Positions 6,221 to 11,804 of a stretch of DNA of 11,804 nucleotides are shown in pieces. The position numbers and the translations under genes were made by a program. The first letter of the stretch is position 1; every line of letters begins with the position of its first letter. Under the pieces are notes generated by a model. The model worked only from the letters and a program-made list of their open reading frames with translations. It was not told the DNA's origin and searched no databases. The stretch is from Paracoccaceae bacterium. Its GTDB lineage: Bacteria > Pseudomonadota > Alphaproteobacteria > Rhodobacterales > Rhodobacteraceae. The DNA is taken from NCBI GenBank assembly GCA_025458985.1, contig JALORM010000120.1, positions 1 to 11,804 of the forward strand, written 5' to 3'.

Positions 6221-8197
6221 TCATGCGGTGGATCTGCTGCCTTTCGGACGCGCCGCGAAGTTCAGGGCCAGGATGACGGCAAGCAGCGCCGCCCCCGCGA
6301 TCTCCGCGCGGAGGTCGGGCCAGAAGATCGCCACGACGCCGGGCAGGACGGCAATCCGCTGCCAGAGCGGCATCGGCGCCCAGAGGTGGCCCTCGATCGA
6401 GACAGCGGCAGCGGCCAGCGCCAGGACGGCGATCGCGCCGTTCCAGACGACGAGGGCGATCGGCCCCCCGAGGACGATCGACTCGTTGAACACCATGAAG
6501 AGCGGGATGAGGTACAGGCCCTTCGCGTATTTCCAGGCGTGAAGGCTCGTCTCCATCGGCTTCGATCCGGCGATCGCCGCGCCCGCGAACCCGGCCAGCG
6601 CCACAGGGGGCGTGACGTTGGAGTCCTGCGAGTACCAGAAGACGACAAGGTGCGCGATGAGAAGCGGGATGCCGAATTCTTCGGTGAGCGCAGGGCCGAC
6701 CAGGATGATGAGGACGATGTACGAGGCGGTGACCGGCAGGCCCATCCCAAGCACCAGGCTGGCGATCAGGACAAGGAGAAGCGCCAGGACGATGTTGCCC
6801 CCCGAGAACGCGATCATCATCGAGGAGAACTTGAGCCCGAGGCCGGTCAGGCCCACGACGCCGACGATGATCCCCGCAACCGCACATGCCATCGAGACGG
6901 CCACCGCATTGCGGGCGCCAAGCTCGAGCGCCTCGAGCGTGAGGGACAGGCCGCGGCGGCACAGGGCCGCGAAGCCGGATGCGGTGGGACCGGACCGGGC
7001 GAAGGCGCCAAGCGCGCGGATGCCGGCCGCCGCCAAGACCGCGACGATGGCATAGAAGCCCACGCGCATGGGCGAGTAGCCCGCGACCAGCAGCCAGACC
7101 AGCGCCACGAGCGGCAGGAGGAAATGCCAGCCTTCGGCAAGAACGGCGCGGACCGAGGGAAGCTCGGCGGCGGGGATGCCCTCCATCCCCTGTTTCACCG
7201 CCGCGATATGGACAAGAAGGTAGACCGCGCCGAAGTAGAGGAAGGCCGGGAAGATCGACACGAGCACGATGTCGACATAGGGCGTGCGCGTGAACTCCGA
7301 CATCAGGAACGCGCCGGCACCCATCAGCGGCGGCATGATCTGCCCGCCGGTCGAAGCGGCGGCCTCGATCCCGCCCGCCTGCGCGGGACTGTAGCCCAGC
7401 CGCTTCATGAGCGGGATCGTGAAGGCCCCCGTGGTCACGACATTCGCGATGGCCGAGCCCGAGATCGACCCCATGCCCGCCGAAGCGATCACGGCGGCCT
7501 TCGCCGGTCCGCCGCGCTGGCGGCCGGTGGCGGCATAGGCGAGGTCGATGAAGAACTTGCCCGCGCCGGTCACCTCGAGGAAGGCCCCGAAGAGGACGAA
7601 GACGAAGATGAAGGTTGCCGCGACGCCGAGCGGCAGGCCGAAGATGCCCTCTGCGCCCAGGGTCATCTGGCTGGCGACGCGTTCTAGCGTGTAGCCCCGG
7701 TGGTTCAGGATGCCGGGCATCCAGTCGCCAAGGAAGGGCAGCTCGCCGCGGCTGCCCGCGAAGGCGTAAAGAAGGAAGACCGCGCCAATGACCGCCATGC
7801 CCAGTCCCACGGCGCGGCGTGCCGCCTCGAGCACCACGACCACCGTGAGCACGCCGATCCAGACGTCGATGTCGCGGGGGAAGACCTGGTTGGCGATGAT
7901 GTCGATGTTCCAGGGCACCCAGGCGCCGACCAGCACGCCGCAGGCGACGAAGATGCCGTCGATGGCCCAGCCGGCGGCGCCGCGCCGGCGGCGGGGGCCG
8001 AAGACCGGGTAGATCAGGAAGCAGAGGACGAGGATGAAGCCCAGGTGGATGGGCCGCTGGTAGAAGAGCCCGAGCGGCTGGACGCCCGCCGCGTAGAGCT
8101 GGAAGAGCGACAGCGCGATGCCGACGACGGCAATCGCGCGAAGCACGAGCGACGGGGGCTTCGGCGGCTCGGGCGTGCCGGCCATGTCGGTGACCAT
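6221..8197 (-). CDS. TRAP transporter fused permease (4TM + DctM-like 12TM)
   Basis: A 658-residue integral membrane protein, the usual size for fused TRAP permeases that work with TAXI binding proteins. Residues about 17-148 contain the extra small-subunit-like helices ('LVLRAIAVVGIALSLFQLY', 'DVWIGVLTVVVVLEAARRAV'). From about residue 185 the large DctM-like transport domain begins, with the signature loops 'IASAGMGSISGSAIANVVTT' (238-257), 'ASTGGQIMPPLMGAGAFL' (281-298), 'LGMGLPVTASYIVL' (483-496) and 'SNVTPPVALAGFAGAAIAG' (526-544). It would carry a carboxylate-type solute inward, driven by a sodium or proton gradient. The ATG (8197-8195) shares its A with the TGA of the DUF1850 gene (TGATG), so translation is coupled. 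A second Met at codon 5 is an alternative start. It is the last gene of the operon. Confidence 0.93.
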   Translation of the reverse strand: MVTDMAGTPEPPKPPSLVLRAIAVVGIALSLFQLYAAGVQPLGLFYQRPIHLGFILVLCFLIYPVFGPRRRRGAAGWAIDGIFVACGVLVGAWVPWNIDIIANQVFPRDIDVWIGVLTVVVVLEAARRAVGLGMAVIGAVFLLYAFAGSRGELPFLGDWMPGILNHRGYTLERVASQMTLGAEGIFGLPLGVAATFIFVFVLFGAFLEVTGAGKFFIDLAYAATGRQRGGPAKAAVIASAGMGSISGSAIANVVTTGAFTIPLMKRLGYSPAQAGGIEAAASTGGQIMPPLMGAGAFLMSEFTRTPYVDIVLVSIFPAFLYFGAVYLLVHIAAVKQGMEGIPAAELPSVRAVLAEGWHFLLPLVALVWLLVAGYSPMRVGFYAIVAVLAAAGIRALGAFARSGPTASGFAALCRRGLSLTLEALELGARNAVAVSMACAVAGIIVGVVGLTGLGLKFSSMMIAFSGGNIVLALLLVLIASLVLGMGLPVTASYIVLIILVGPALTEEFGIPLLIAHLVVFWYSQDSNVTPPVALAGFAGAAIAGSKPMETSLHAWKYAKGLYLIPLFMVFNESIVLGGPIALVVWNGAIAVLALAAAAVSIEGHLWAPMPLWQRIAVLPGVVAIFWPDLRAEIAGAALLAVILALNFAARPKGSRSTA

Positions 8198-8655
8198 CAG
8201 TCGTCCCCCTCAAGCGCGATCGTCACCCGCTCGCGCTCGGCCAGGGCCGACAGCGAGACGGTCCTGTCGCCCGCACGCAGCCGGTGGTTCACCCAGCCGG
8301 CGCCAGGGCGCAGGATGTAGGCGTTGCCCGGCACGGGTTCGTCGAGATCGAGGATCCAGTACCCGCCCTGCCCGTCCGACACCTGCCGCCCGCGGCCGGG
8401 AACGTGGTCGAGCCCGGCAGCGAAATCCGGCAGATGCGCGCGGACGAGAACCATCGCACCGCCCCGGTTCTCGTAGCAGTCGGACACCTCGAACCCCTCG
8501 ACGGAGTGGCGCCACAAGACGCACCAGCCCGCGCCGTCGGGCACGGGAAGGCGGGCGATCTCGGTCCCGTCCTCGCGCGTCGCGGTCAGCGTTCCGGCCT
8601 CGGCTGCACCGAGGAGGAGGAGGGCCAGACACCCTCCCCCCGCCAGCGCCCTCAC
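8197..8655 (-). CDS. DUF1850 family protein, exported, TAXI-TRAP associated
   Basis: A 152-residue protein. Residues 1-20 form a signal peptide ('GGGCLALLLLGAAEA'), so it should be periplasmic. The family motif around 'WRHSVE' (48-53) followed by an acidic/aromatic stretch ('FEVSDCYE') is visible; DUF1850 proteins are known mainly as small genes encoded between TAXI binding proteins and fused TRAP permeases (family knowledge). Cys45 and Cys60 flank the motif and could form a disulfide in the periplasm. The biochemical role is unknown; a small accessory subunit of the transporter is an inference from gene order. The start is the GTG at 8655-8653, overlapping the binding protein's TGA as GTGA (4 nt); the next gene overlaps its stop by 1 nt. 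The length is within the range expected for the family. Confidence 0.82.
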   Translation of the reverse strand: MRALAGGGCLALLLLGAAEAGTLTATREDGTEIARLPVPDGAGWCVLWRHSVEGFEVSDCYENRGGAMVLVRAHLPDFAAGLDHVPGRGRQVSDGQGGYWILDLDEPVPGNAYILRPGAGWVNHRLRAGDRTVSLSALAERERVTIALEGDD

Positions 8656-9611
8656 GGGCGGAGCGTGTCCGGGACCTGCGCGCCGGCCTCCTCGTAGTAG
8701 CGGATCGCGCCGGGATGGAGCGGGACGGGCGTCGCCGACATGGTGAAGTCGACCGTCGTCTCGTTCGCGGCCGGATGAACCGCCTGAAGGTCCGCGATGT
8801 TGTCGAACATCGCCTTCGTGATGCCATAGGCGAGGTCGTCGGACATCTCGGACGAGACGACAAGCACGTTCGGAACCCCGAGGATCGCGATGTCGTCGGG
8901 CGCATCCTCGTAGGTGCCGCCTGGCAGCGTGAGCCGGGCGAACGTCGGGTCTGCGGCCTGCGCGGCGGCGATCTGGTCGTCGGTCAGTTCGAGGATGACG
9001 ATGTCGTTCGTCGTGGCCAGGTTCAGGATCGACGAGGTCGGCGCGCCGACCGACCAGAAGCCGGCGTCGATGTCGCCGTTGGCCAGCGCATCTGCGGTTT
9101 CGTTGAAGTTCAGCCGCTGCTCGTCGATGTCGTCGTAGGTGATGCCGTTGGCCGAGAGGATGGCTTCGGCATTGACCTCGGTGCCCGAGCCCGGCGCGCC
9201 GACCGAGACACGCTTGCCGCGCAGGTCTTCGAGCGAGGTTATGCCGCTGCCTTCCAGCGCCACGATGTGCACCATGTTCGCATAGACGGACGCAAGCCCG
9301 CGGATCATCTCGAGCTGCTGGTCCTCGAACCGGTCGGTTCCCTCGTAGGCCTGCTTCACCGTGTCGGCCAGCGCGAATGCTATGTCGGCATCGCCGGTCG
9401 CGATCAGCCCCATGTTCTCGACCGAGGCGCCGGTCACCTCGGCGGTGGCGCTGTAGCCTTCGACATGGGTATTGATGAGTTCGGCAAGGCCGCCCCCCAT
9501 CGGGTAGTAGACGCCTCCGGTTCCCCCGGTGGCGATCGAGAGCTGGTCCTGGGCCACGGCGGGGGATCCCGCGACGAGAACGGCGGCGATTGCGGCGTGG
9601 ACTGGTTTCAT
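8652..9611 (-). CDS. TAXI-family TRAP transporter solute-binding protein
   Basis: A 319-residue periplasmic receptor that would capture the substrate and deliver it to the fused permease. Residues 1-20 are a signal peptide with likely cleavage after 'SPAVA'. Family signatures: 'SIATGGTGGVYYPMGGGLAE' (25-44), 'ASVENMGLIATGDADIAFA' (62-80), 'LRGKRVSVGAPGSGTEVNAE' (130-149) and 'PLHPGAIRYYEEAG' near the C-terminus (297-310). These are typical of TAXI (TRAP-associated extracytoplasmic immunogenic) proteins rather than DctP-type receptors. The ATG at 9611 has GGGAGAG (9622-9616) just upstream. It is the first gene of the three-gene transporter operon. TAXI receptors are not well characterised; glutamate/glutamine and some other acids are known ligands, and none can be assigned here. 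Confidence 0.93.
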   Translation of the reverse strand: MKPVHAAIAAVLVAGSPAVAQDQLSIATGGTGGVYYPMGGGLAELINTHVEGYSATAEVTGASVENMGLIATGDADIAFALADTVKQAYEGTDRFEDQQLEMIRGLASVYANMVHIVALEGSGITSLEDLRGKRVSVGAPGSGTEVNAEAILSANGITYDDIDEQRLNFNETADALANGDIDAGFWSVGAPTSSILNLATTNDIVILELTDDQIAAAQAADPTFARLTLPGGTYEDAPDDIAILGVPNVLVVSSEMSDDLAYGITKAMFDNIADLQAVHPAANETTVDFTMSATPVPLHPGAIRYYEEAGAQVPDTLRP

Positions 9612-9790
9612 GACTCTCTCCCTGTTTTTGTTAAGCCTTCAACTTGAGCGGACCGTCGCGCGAAGATCAAGCAAGGATTTCTACCGCAAGTACTGGTGAC
9701 GGCCGGGCGGCAAGGGCAGCGGGGTCCTGTCAGGCGGCCGGTGCGGGCGCATCGGCGGGGATCGCCATCCCGACTTCCGCCACGGGCGGA
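9612..9790. promoter_or_regulatory. Leader/control region of the TAXI-TRAP operon
   Basis: A 179-bp gap between the IclR stop and the TAXI start. It holds the strong GGGAGAG ribosome site, an A/T-richer stretch near 9624-9634 and a 15-bp-spaced direct repeat of GCAAG (9671-9675 and 9686-9690). The motif CGGACC (9649-9654) resembles one half of the IclR operator found upstream. No clear -35/-10 pair could be chosen, so whether the operon has its own promoter or is read through from iclR is open. Confidence 0.35.
9776..9790 (-). terminator. Hairpin directly after the IclR gene
   Basis: TCCGCC (9776-9781) pairs perfectly with GGCGGA (9785-9790) across a 3-nt loop, touching the IclR stop codon at 9791. 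A second hairpin, GGGAT/ATCCC (9758-9762 with 9767-9771), follows. There is no T-run on the minus strand, so this may weaken rather than end transcription into the TAXI operon. Confidence 0.35.
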
Positions 9791-10609
9791 TCAGGCGATC
9801 GTGGGCAACCCGGGCGGGTGGATCGAGAGCTTTTGCGCAATGGCGCGGCTGGTTCGCAGCATCGCAGCAGCAAGCCGGTCATGGTCGGCCTCCGTCAGCC
9901 CGTCGGCCAGCGCCGCGATGCTGACGGAGGCGATCGGATAGCCGCCGGGATCGCGGACTGCGGCTCCGATCCCGGTCCGGTCGGCAAAGAACCATCCGCG
10001 CTGGACGGCGACGCCGGTCCTGCGGGCTTCCCGTAGGGCCAGGGCAAAGCCCGTCTCGTTGAACGCCGGAAGCTTGCGGTAGCGGAAGCGATTGGCCGCG
10101 AGAACCGCTGAGGCTTCAGCGGGAGGCAGCGCCGCCAGGATGGCCATGCTGCCGGCGCCGATGCCCAGGGCGGAACGGCTGCCGACCTCGTGAAGGTAGG
10201 ACGGAAACGCGATCGAGCCCTGCTCGCGCAGGACACACAGCGCGTCGTTGCCGGTGCGGATCATGACGAAGACGGTCTGGCCGGTCTCTTCCACCAGCGT
10301 CGTGACGTCGGTCTGAGCGATGCGGCCGACCGGATGCCGGAGCATTGCCGTAAGGCCCAGACAGAAAAGCTCTCTGCCCAGATGGTAGCGACCGTCCTGT
10401 TCGTCCCGCTCGATCCATCCCAGCTCCCGCAGGAGGTCGAGCACACGGTGGATGGTCGGCCGCGGCAGGTCGGTCCAGCTTACAAGCTCCATCAGCGAGG
10501 CGCCGTTCGGGCCGCCGCGCGAGATGGCGCGCAGCAGTTTGGCGGCCCGCAGCAGGCTGCCCGCGGACCGGCCGCTGGAGTCCGCCAGAAGCTTGGTCGC
10601 CTCAGCCAT
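9791..10609 (-). CDS. IclR-family transcriptional regulator
   Basis: A 272-residue protein of the usual IclR size. The N-terminal winged helix-turn-helix covers about residues 15-80 ('SLLRAAKLLRAISRGG', 'LPRPTIHRVLDLLRELGWIE', 'GRYHLGRELFCLGL'). The C-terminal effector-binding domain covers about 95-262, with 'VLREQGSIAFPSYLHEVGSR', 'FNETGFALALREARRTGVAV', 'GIGAAVRDPGGYPIASVSIA'. I chose the ATG at 10609 because AGGGA (10622-10618) precedes it and the wHTH begins right after. The in-frame upstream extension to 10966 overlaps the divergent gene and is Arg/Cys-rich with no domain. It lies between, and probably controls, the transporter operon downstream on the same strand and the divergent hydrolase. 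IclR proteins often regulate aromatic or short-acid catabolism, and can activate or repress. Confidence 0.9.
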   Translation of the reverse strand: MAEATKLLADSSGRSAGSLLRAAKLLRAISRGGPNGASLMELVSWTDLPRPTIHRVLDLLRELGWIERDEQDGRYHLGRELFCLGLTAMLRHPVGRIAQTDVTTLVEETGQTVFVMIRTGNDALCVLREQGSIAFPSYLHEVGSRSALGIGAGSMAILAALPPAEASAVLAANRFRYRKLPAFNETGFALALREARRTGVAVQRGWFFADRTGIGAAVRDPGGYPIASVSIAALADGLTEADHDRLAAAMLRTSRAIAQKLSIHPPGLPTIA

Positions 10610-10739
10610 CGCGCGGGTCCCTGACGCGTGCCCCGCCGCGTGCGCCTGTCGCGCGCCCGGGACGCAGGCGGAGTCTGCGCCTTGGGTCCTTCGGGCGCAA
10701 TCACCTGCGGTGCCGACTGCACAGGGTGCCCGGGAAATG

Positions 10740-10756
10740 TGTCCGGATAGCGGACA
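10740..10756. promoter_or_regulatory. Inverted repeat TGTCCG-N5-CGGACA, candidate IclR operator
   Basis: TGTCCG (10740-10745) and CGGACA (10751-10756) are perfect inverted 6-mers around GATAG. A 17-bp dyad with CCG/CGG cores is the form often seen for IclR-family sites. It lies 131 bp before the IclR start and 83 bp before the hydrolase start, suited to control both. A second dyad, CGATCC-G-GGATCG (10773-10785), lies closer to the hydrolase and could be another site or chance. Confidence 0.6.
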
Positions 10757-10838
10757 TGGCCGCGCTGGCATTCGATCCGGGATCGGGGCATCAGTGACCC
10801 ACACAGTCAGCAACGAAAACTCGAACCGGGAGAGGCGC

Positions 10839-11666
10839 ATGAGCCCGTTCCTCAACAGCATCCTTGTGCGGCGCAGCGTGCTGAAGCGATTGTCGGTCGG
10901 TGCCGCGGCCGCGGCTTGCGGAACGCCCATGACCGGGTCGGAGGCGAGGTCAAACCCGATGAACAAGGTCCCGGTGGTGCTGGTGCACGGCGGATGGCGC
11001 GGCGGATGGTCCTGGCGGCGGGTCGCCGACCGGCTGCGGGCAGAGGGTCATCCCGTCTATGCGCCGAGCCTCACGGGCCTGGCGGACCGCTCGCACCTCG
11101 CGACGGCGGATGTGGGGCTCTCGACCCATGTGCGGGACATCGTGAACCTGATCGAATGGGAAGATCTCGAGAACGTGGTGATCTGCGGTCACTCCTACGG
11201 CGGCATGGTCATCACCGGTGCGATCGACCGCGTGGGGTCCAGGATTCGGGCCGCGGTCTTCCTTGATGCCTTCGTTCCGTCGGACGGCGCATCGCTCTGG
11301 GACCACCTGCCGGAGCCGATCCGCGAACGCTTCCTTGCCGCCGCAGCGGGCGGCGACTTCGTTCCGCCGCCGCCGGCGGCAAGCTTCCTCGTCAACGAGG
11401 CGAATCGCGCCTGGGTCGATGCCAAGTGCACGCCCCAGCCCATGAAGACGTTCACCGAACCGGTCGGTACCGTCGCGGCGCGCGAGGCCGTCCCGACCAA
11501 GGTCTACGTGTCGGCCACGGCGTACAACTCGCCCGCCTTCGCGCCGTTCGTCGCGGCTCTCCGCGAGGATCCGACGTGGTCGGTCCTCGAGATCGCCGCC
11601 GGCCACGATCTCGAGATCGACACGCCGGACAGGGTCGCCGAGATAGTGCTGGCGGCCGCCGCGTGA
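10839..11666 (+). CDS. Alpha/beta hydrolase (esterase, hydroxynitrile lyase-like branch) with Tat-like leader
   Basis: A 275-residue protein. The fold begins at about residue 45 with 'VVLVHGGWRGGWSW' (oxyanion HGG). The nucleophile elbow is 'GHSYGG' with Ser119; the catalytic His is His256 in 'AAGHDLEID'. This resembles the plant hydroxynitrile lyase/methylesterase-like branch common in bacteria as putative esterases. The usual acid Asp after beta-6 is not evident: the matching stretch reads 'YVSATAYNSPAF', so another acidic residue may serve. Residues 10-27 ('VRRSVLKRLSVGAAAAAC') look like a twin-arginine leader with a short hydrophobic core. The ATG at 10839 is preceded by GGGAG (10828-10832). 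An alternative ATG at 10959 (codon 41), with GAGG (10946-10949) upstream, would give a 235-residue cytoplasmic enzyme. It is divergent from iclR and probably regulated by it. The substrate is unknown. Confidence 0.85.
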   Translation: MSPFLNSILVRRSVLKRLSVGAAAAACGTPMTGSEARSNPMNKVPVVLVHGGWRGGWSWRRVADRLRAEGHPVYAPSLTGLADRSHLATADVGLSTHVRDIVNLIEWEDLENVVICGHSYGGMVITGAIDRVGSRIRAAVFLDAFVPSDGASLWDHLPEPIRERFLAAAAGGDFVPPPPAASFLVNEANRAWVDAKCTPQPMKTFTEPVGTVAAREAVPTKVYVSATAYNSPAFAPFVAALREDPTWSVLEIAAGHDLEIDTPDRVAEIVLAAAA

Positions 11667-11670
11667 CGGA

Positions 11671-11690
11671 GGCGCCGGGCGTCCCGCGCC
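11671..11690. terminator. GC-rich hairpin between convergent genes
   Basis: GGCGCCGGG (11671-11679) pairs with CCCGCGCC (11683-11690) across CGT, with one bulged C. It begins 4 nt after the hydrolase stop and lies 18 nt beyond the stop of the convergent gene. The stem is strong but no T-run follows on either strand, so it is a likely but unproven bidirectional terminator. Confidence 0.4.
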
Positions 11691-11708
11691 GGGCCAGGCC
11701 GCCTTGCG

Positions 11709-11804
11709 TCACGCACGCTGGTCCGCGGCACCGATGTCCGACGGGGCGACCGAGACGGTCTTGATGACGGCATGGACCTCTATACCCGGCGCGAGGCCGA
11801 GGGC
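11709..11804 (-). CDS. C-terminal fragment with molybdate-binding (TOBE/Mop) type end, probably ModC
   Basis: Only the last 31 codons and the TGA (11711-11709) are in the window. The fragment reads 'ALGLAPGIEVHAVIKTVSV' and then APSDIGAADQRA. The pattern 'LGL.PG..V.A.IK.VS' is the usual final strand-turn-strand of a TOBE/Mop domain, as found at the end of the molybdate ABC transporter ATPase ModC and in ModE and Mop proteins. 'IKTVS' and position at the extreme C-terminus favour ModC (molybdate import ATPase), but a Mop or ModE ending cannot be ruled out from 31 residues. It converges on the hydrolase gene, so there is no sign that the two are co-regulated. Confidence 0.55.
   Translation of the reverse strand, partial: ALGLAPGIEVHAVIKTVSVAPSDIGAADQRA

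Noticed and set aside
6206..7687. Plus-strand open frame of 493 codons opposite the TRAP permease
   Set aside because: Extremely charged Asp/Arg/Glu/His repeat-like composition, no ribosome site, and fully antisense to conserved TRAP motifs.
2853..8213. A 1786-codon open frame on the minus strand running antisense to the RND pump and in another frame of the TRAP permease
   Set aside because: GC-rich codon bias in real genes removes stops from the complementary frames. The product is His/Arg/Asp/Gly-rich low-complexity sequence with no domain, and both genes it crosses are well supported.
8118..9647. Plus-strand open frame of 509 codons opposite DUF1850 and TAXI genes
   Set aside because: Arg-rich composition without family resemblance; a mirror of the real minus-strand genes.
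10766..10785. TGGCAT near the hydrolase as part of a sigma-54 promoter
   Set aside because: The required GC element (TTGC-like) is not at the proper spacing downstream.
10610..10966. N-terminal extension of the IclR regulator up to 10966
   Set aside because: It overlaps the start of the divergent hydrolase, reads as Arg/Cys-rich sequence with no domain, and has no ribosome site; the start at 10609 has one and begins right before the wHTH.

Overview
This 11.8 kb window is GC-rich chromosomal DNA, most likely from an alphaproteobacterium of the Rhodobacterales/Rhodospirillales type. The basis is codon bias strongly toward G/C at third positions, the gene families present (TAXI-type TRAP uptake, IclR and TetR regulators, a demethylase-like flavin oxidoreductase), and the lack of strong A/T-rich promoters. 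I see no rRNA, tRNA, CRISPR, insertion sequence or phage gene. The organism assignment is inference.

Left block (1-823): the first 27 codons of an Old Yellow Enzyme-family flavin oxidoreductase leave the window on the minus strand. It is divergent from a TetR-family regulator (200-823). The 116-bp gap between them holds a 10+10 bp inverted repeat. One arm lies between the -35 and the presumed -10 of the oxidoreductase promoter, which is the layout of a locally acting repressor.

Efflux block (about 1003-6140): a second TetR regulator (1087-1707), an RND membrane-fusion protein (1718-2878) and an RND inner-membrane pump (2889-6140) form one tight operon. A perfect 20-bp palindrome (1049-1068) overlaps the promoter, so this is probably a self-repressed, drug- or metabolite-inducible efflux system. 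No outer-membrane channel is encoded here. The last ~29 codons of the pump read badly, while the +1 frame reads well to a TAA at 6124-6126, suggesting a small frameshift at the extreme C-terminus.

Uptake block (6221-11666): on the minus strand, in transcription order, are an IclR regulator (10609-9791), a TAXI-family periplasmic binding protein (9611-8652), a small exported DUF1850 protein (8655-8197) and a fused TRAP permease (8197-6221). The last three genes overlap by 4 and 1 nt. Divergent from iclR is an alpha/beta hydrolase (10839-11666) whose longest well-supported form begins with a Tat-like twin-arginine leader. A TGTCCG-N5-CGGACA operator sits between iclR and the hydrolase. A reasonable model is that the hydrolase splits an ester or related compound and the TAXI-TRAP system imports the acid, under IclR control. 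The substrate cannot be read from the sequence.

Right end: the last 31 codons of a minus-strand gene with a molybdate-binding (TOBE/Mop) type C-terminus, probably ModC, enter the window at 11804 and stop at 11709.

Most of the window consists of recognisable families. The points most worth following are the possible periplasmic hydrolase plus TAXI-TRAP pairing, the DUF1850 protein of unknown role, the pump's C-terminal frame change and the three well-formed operators.
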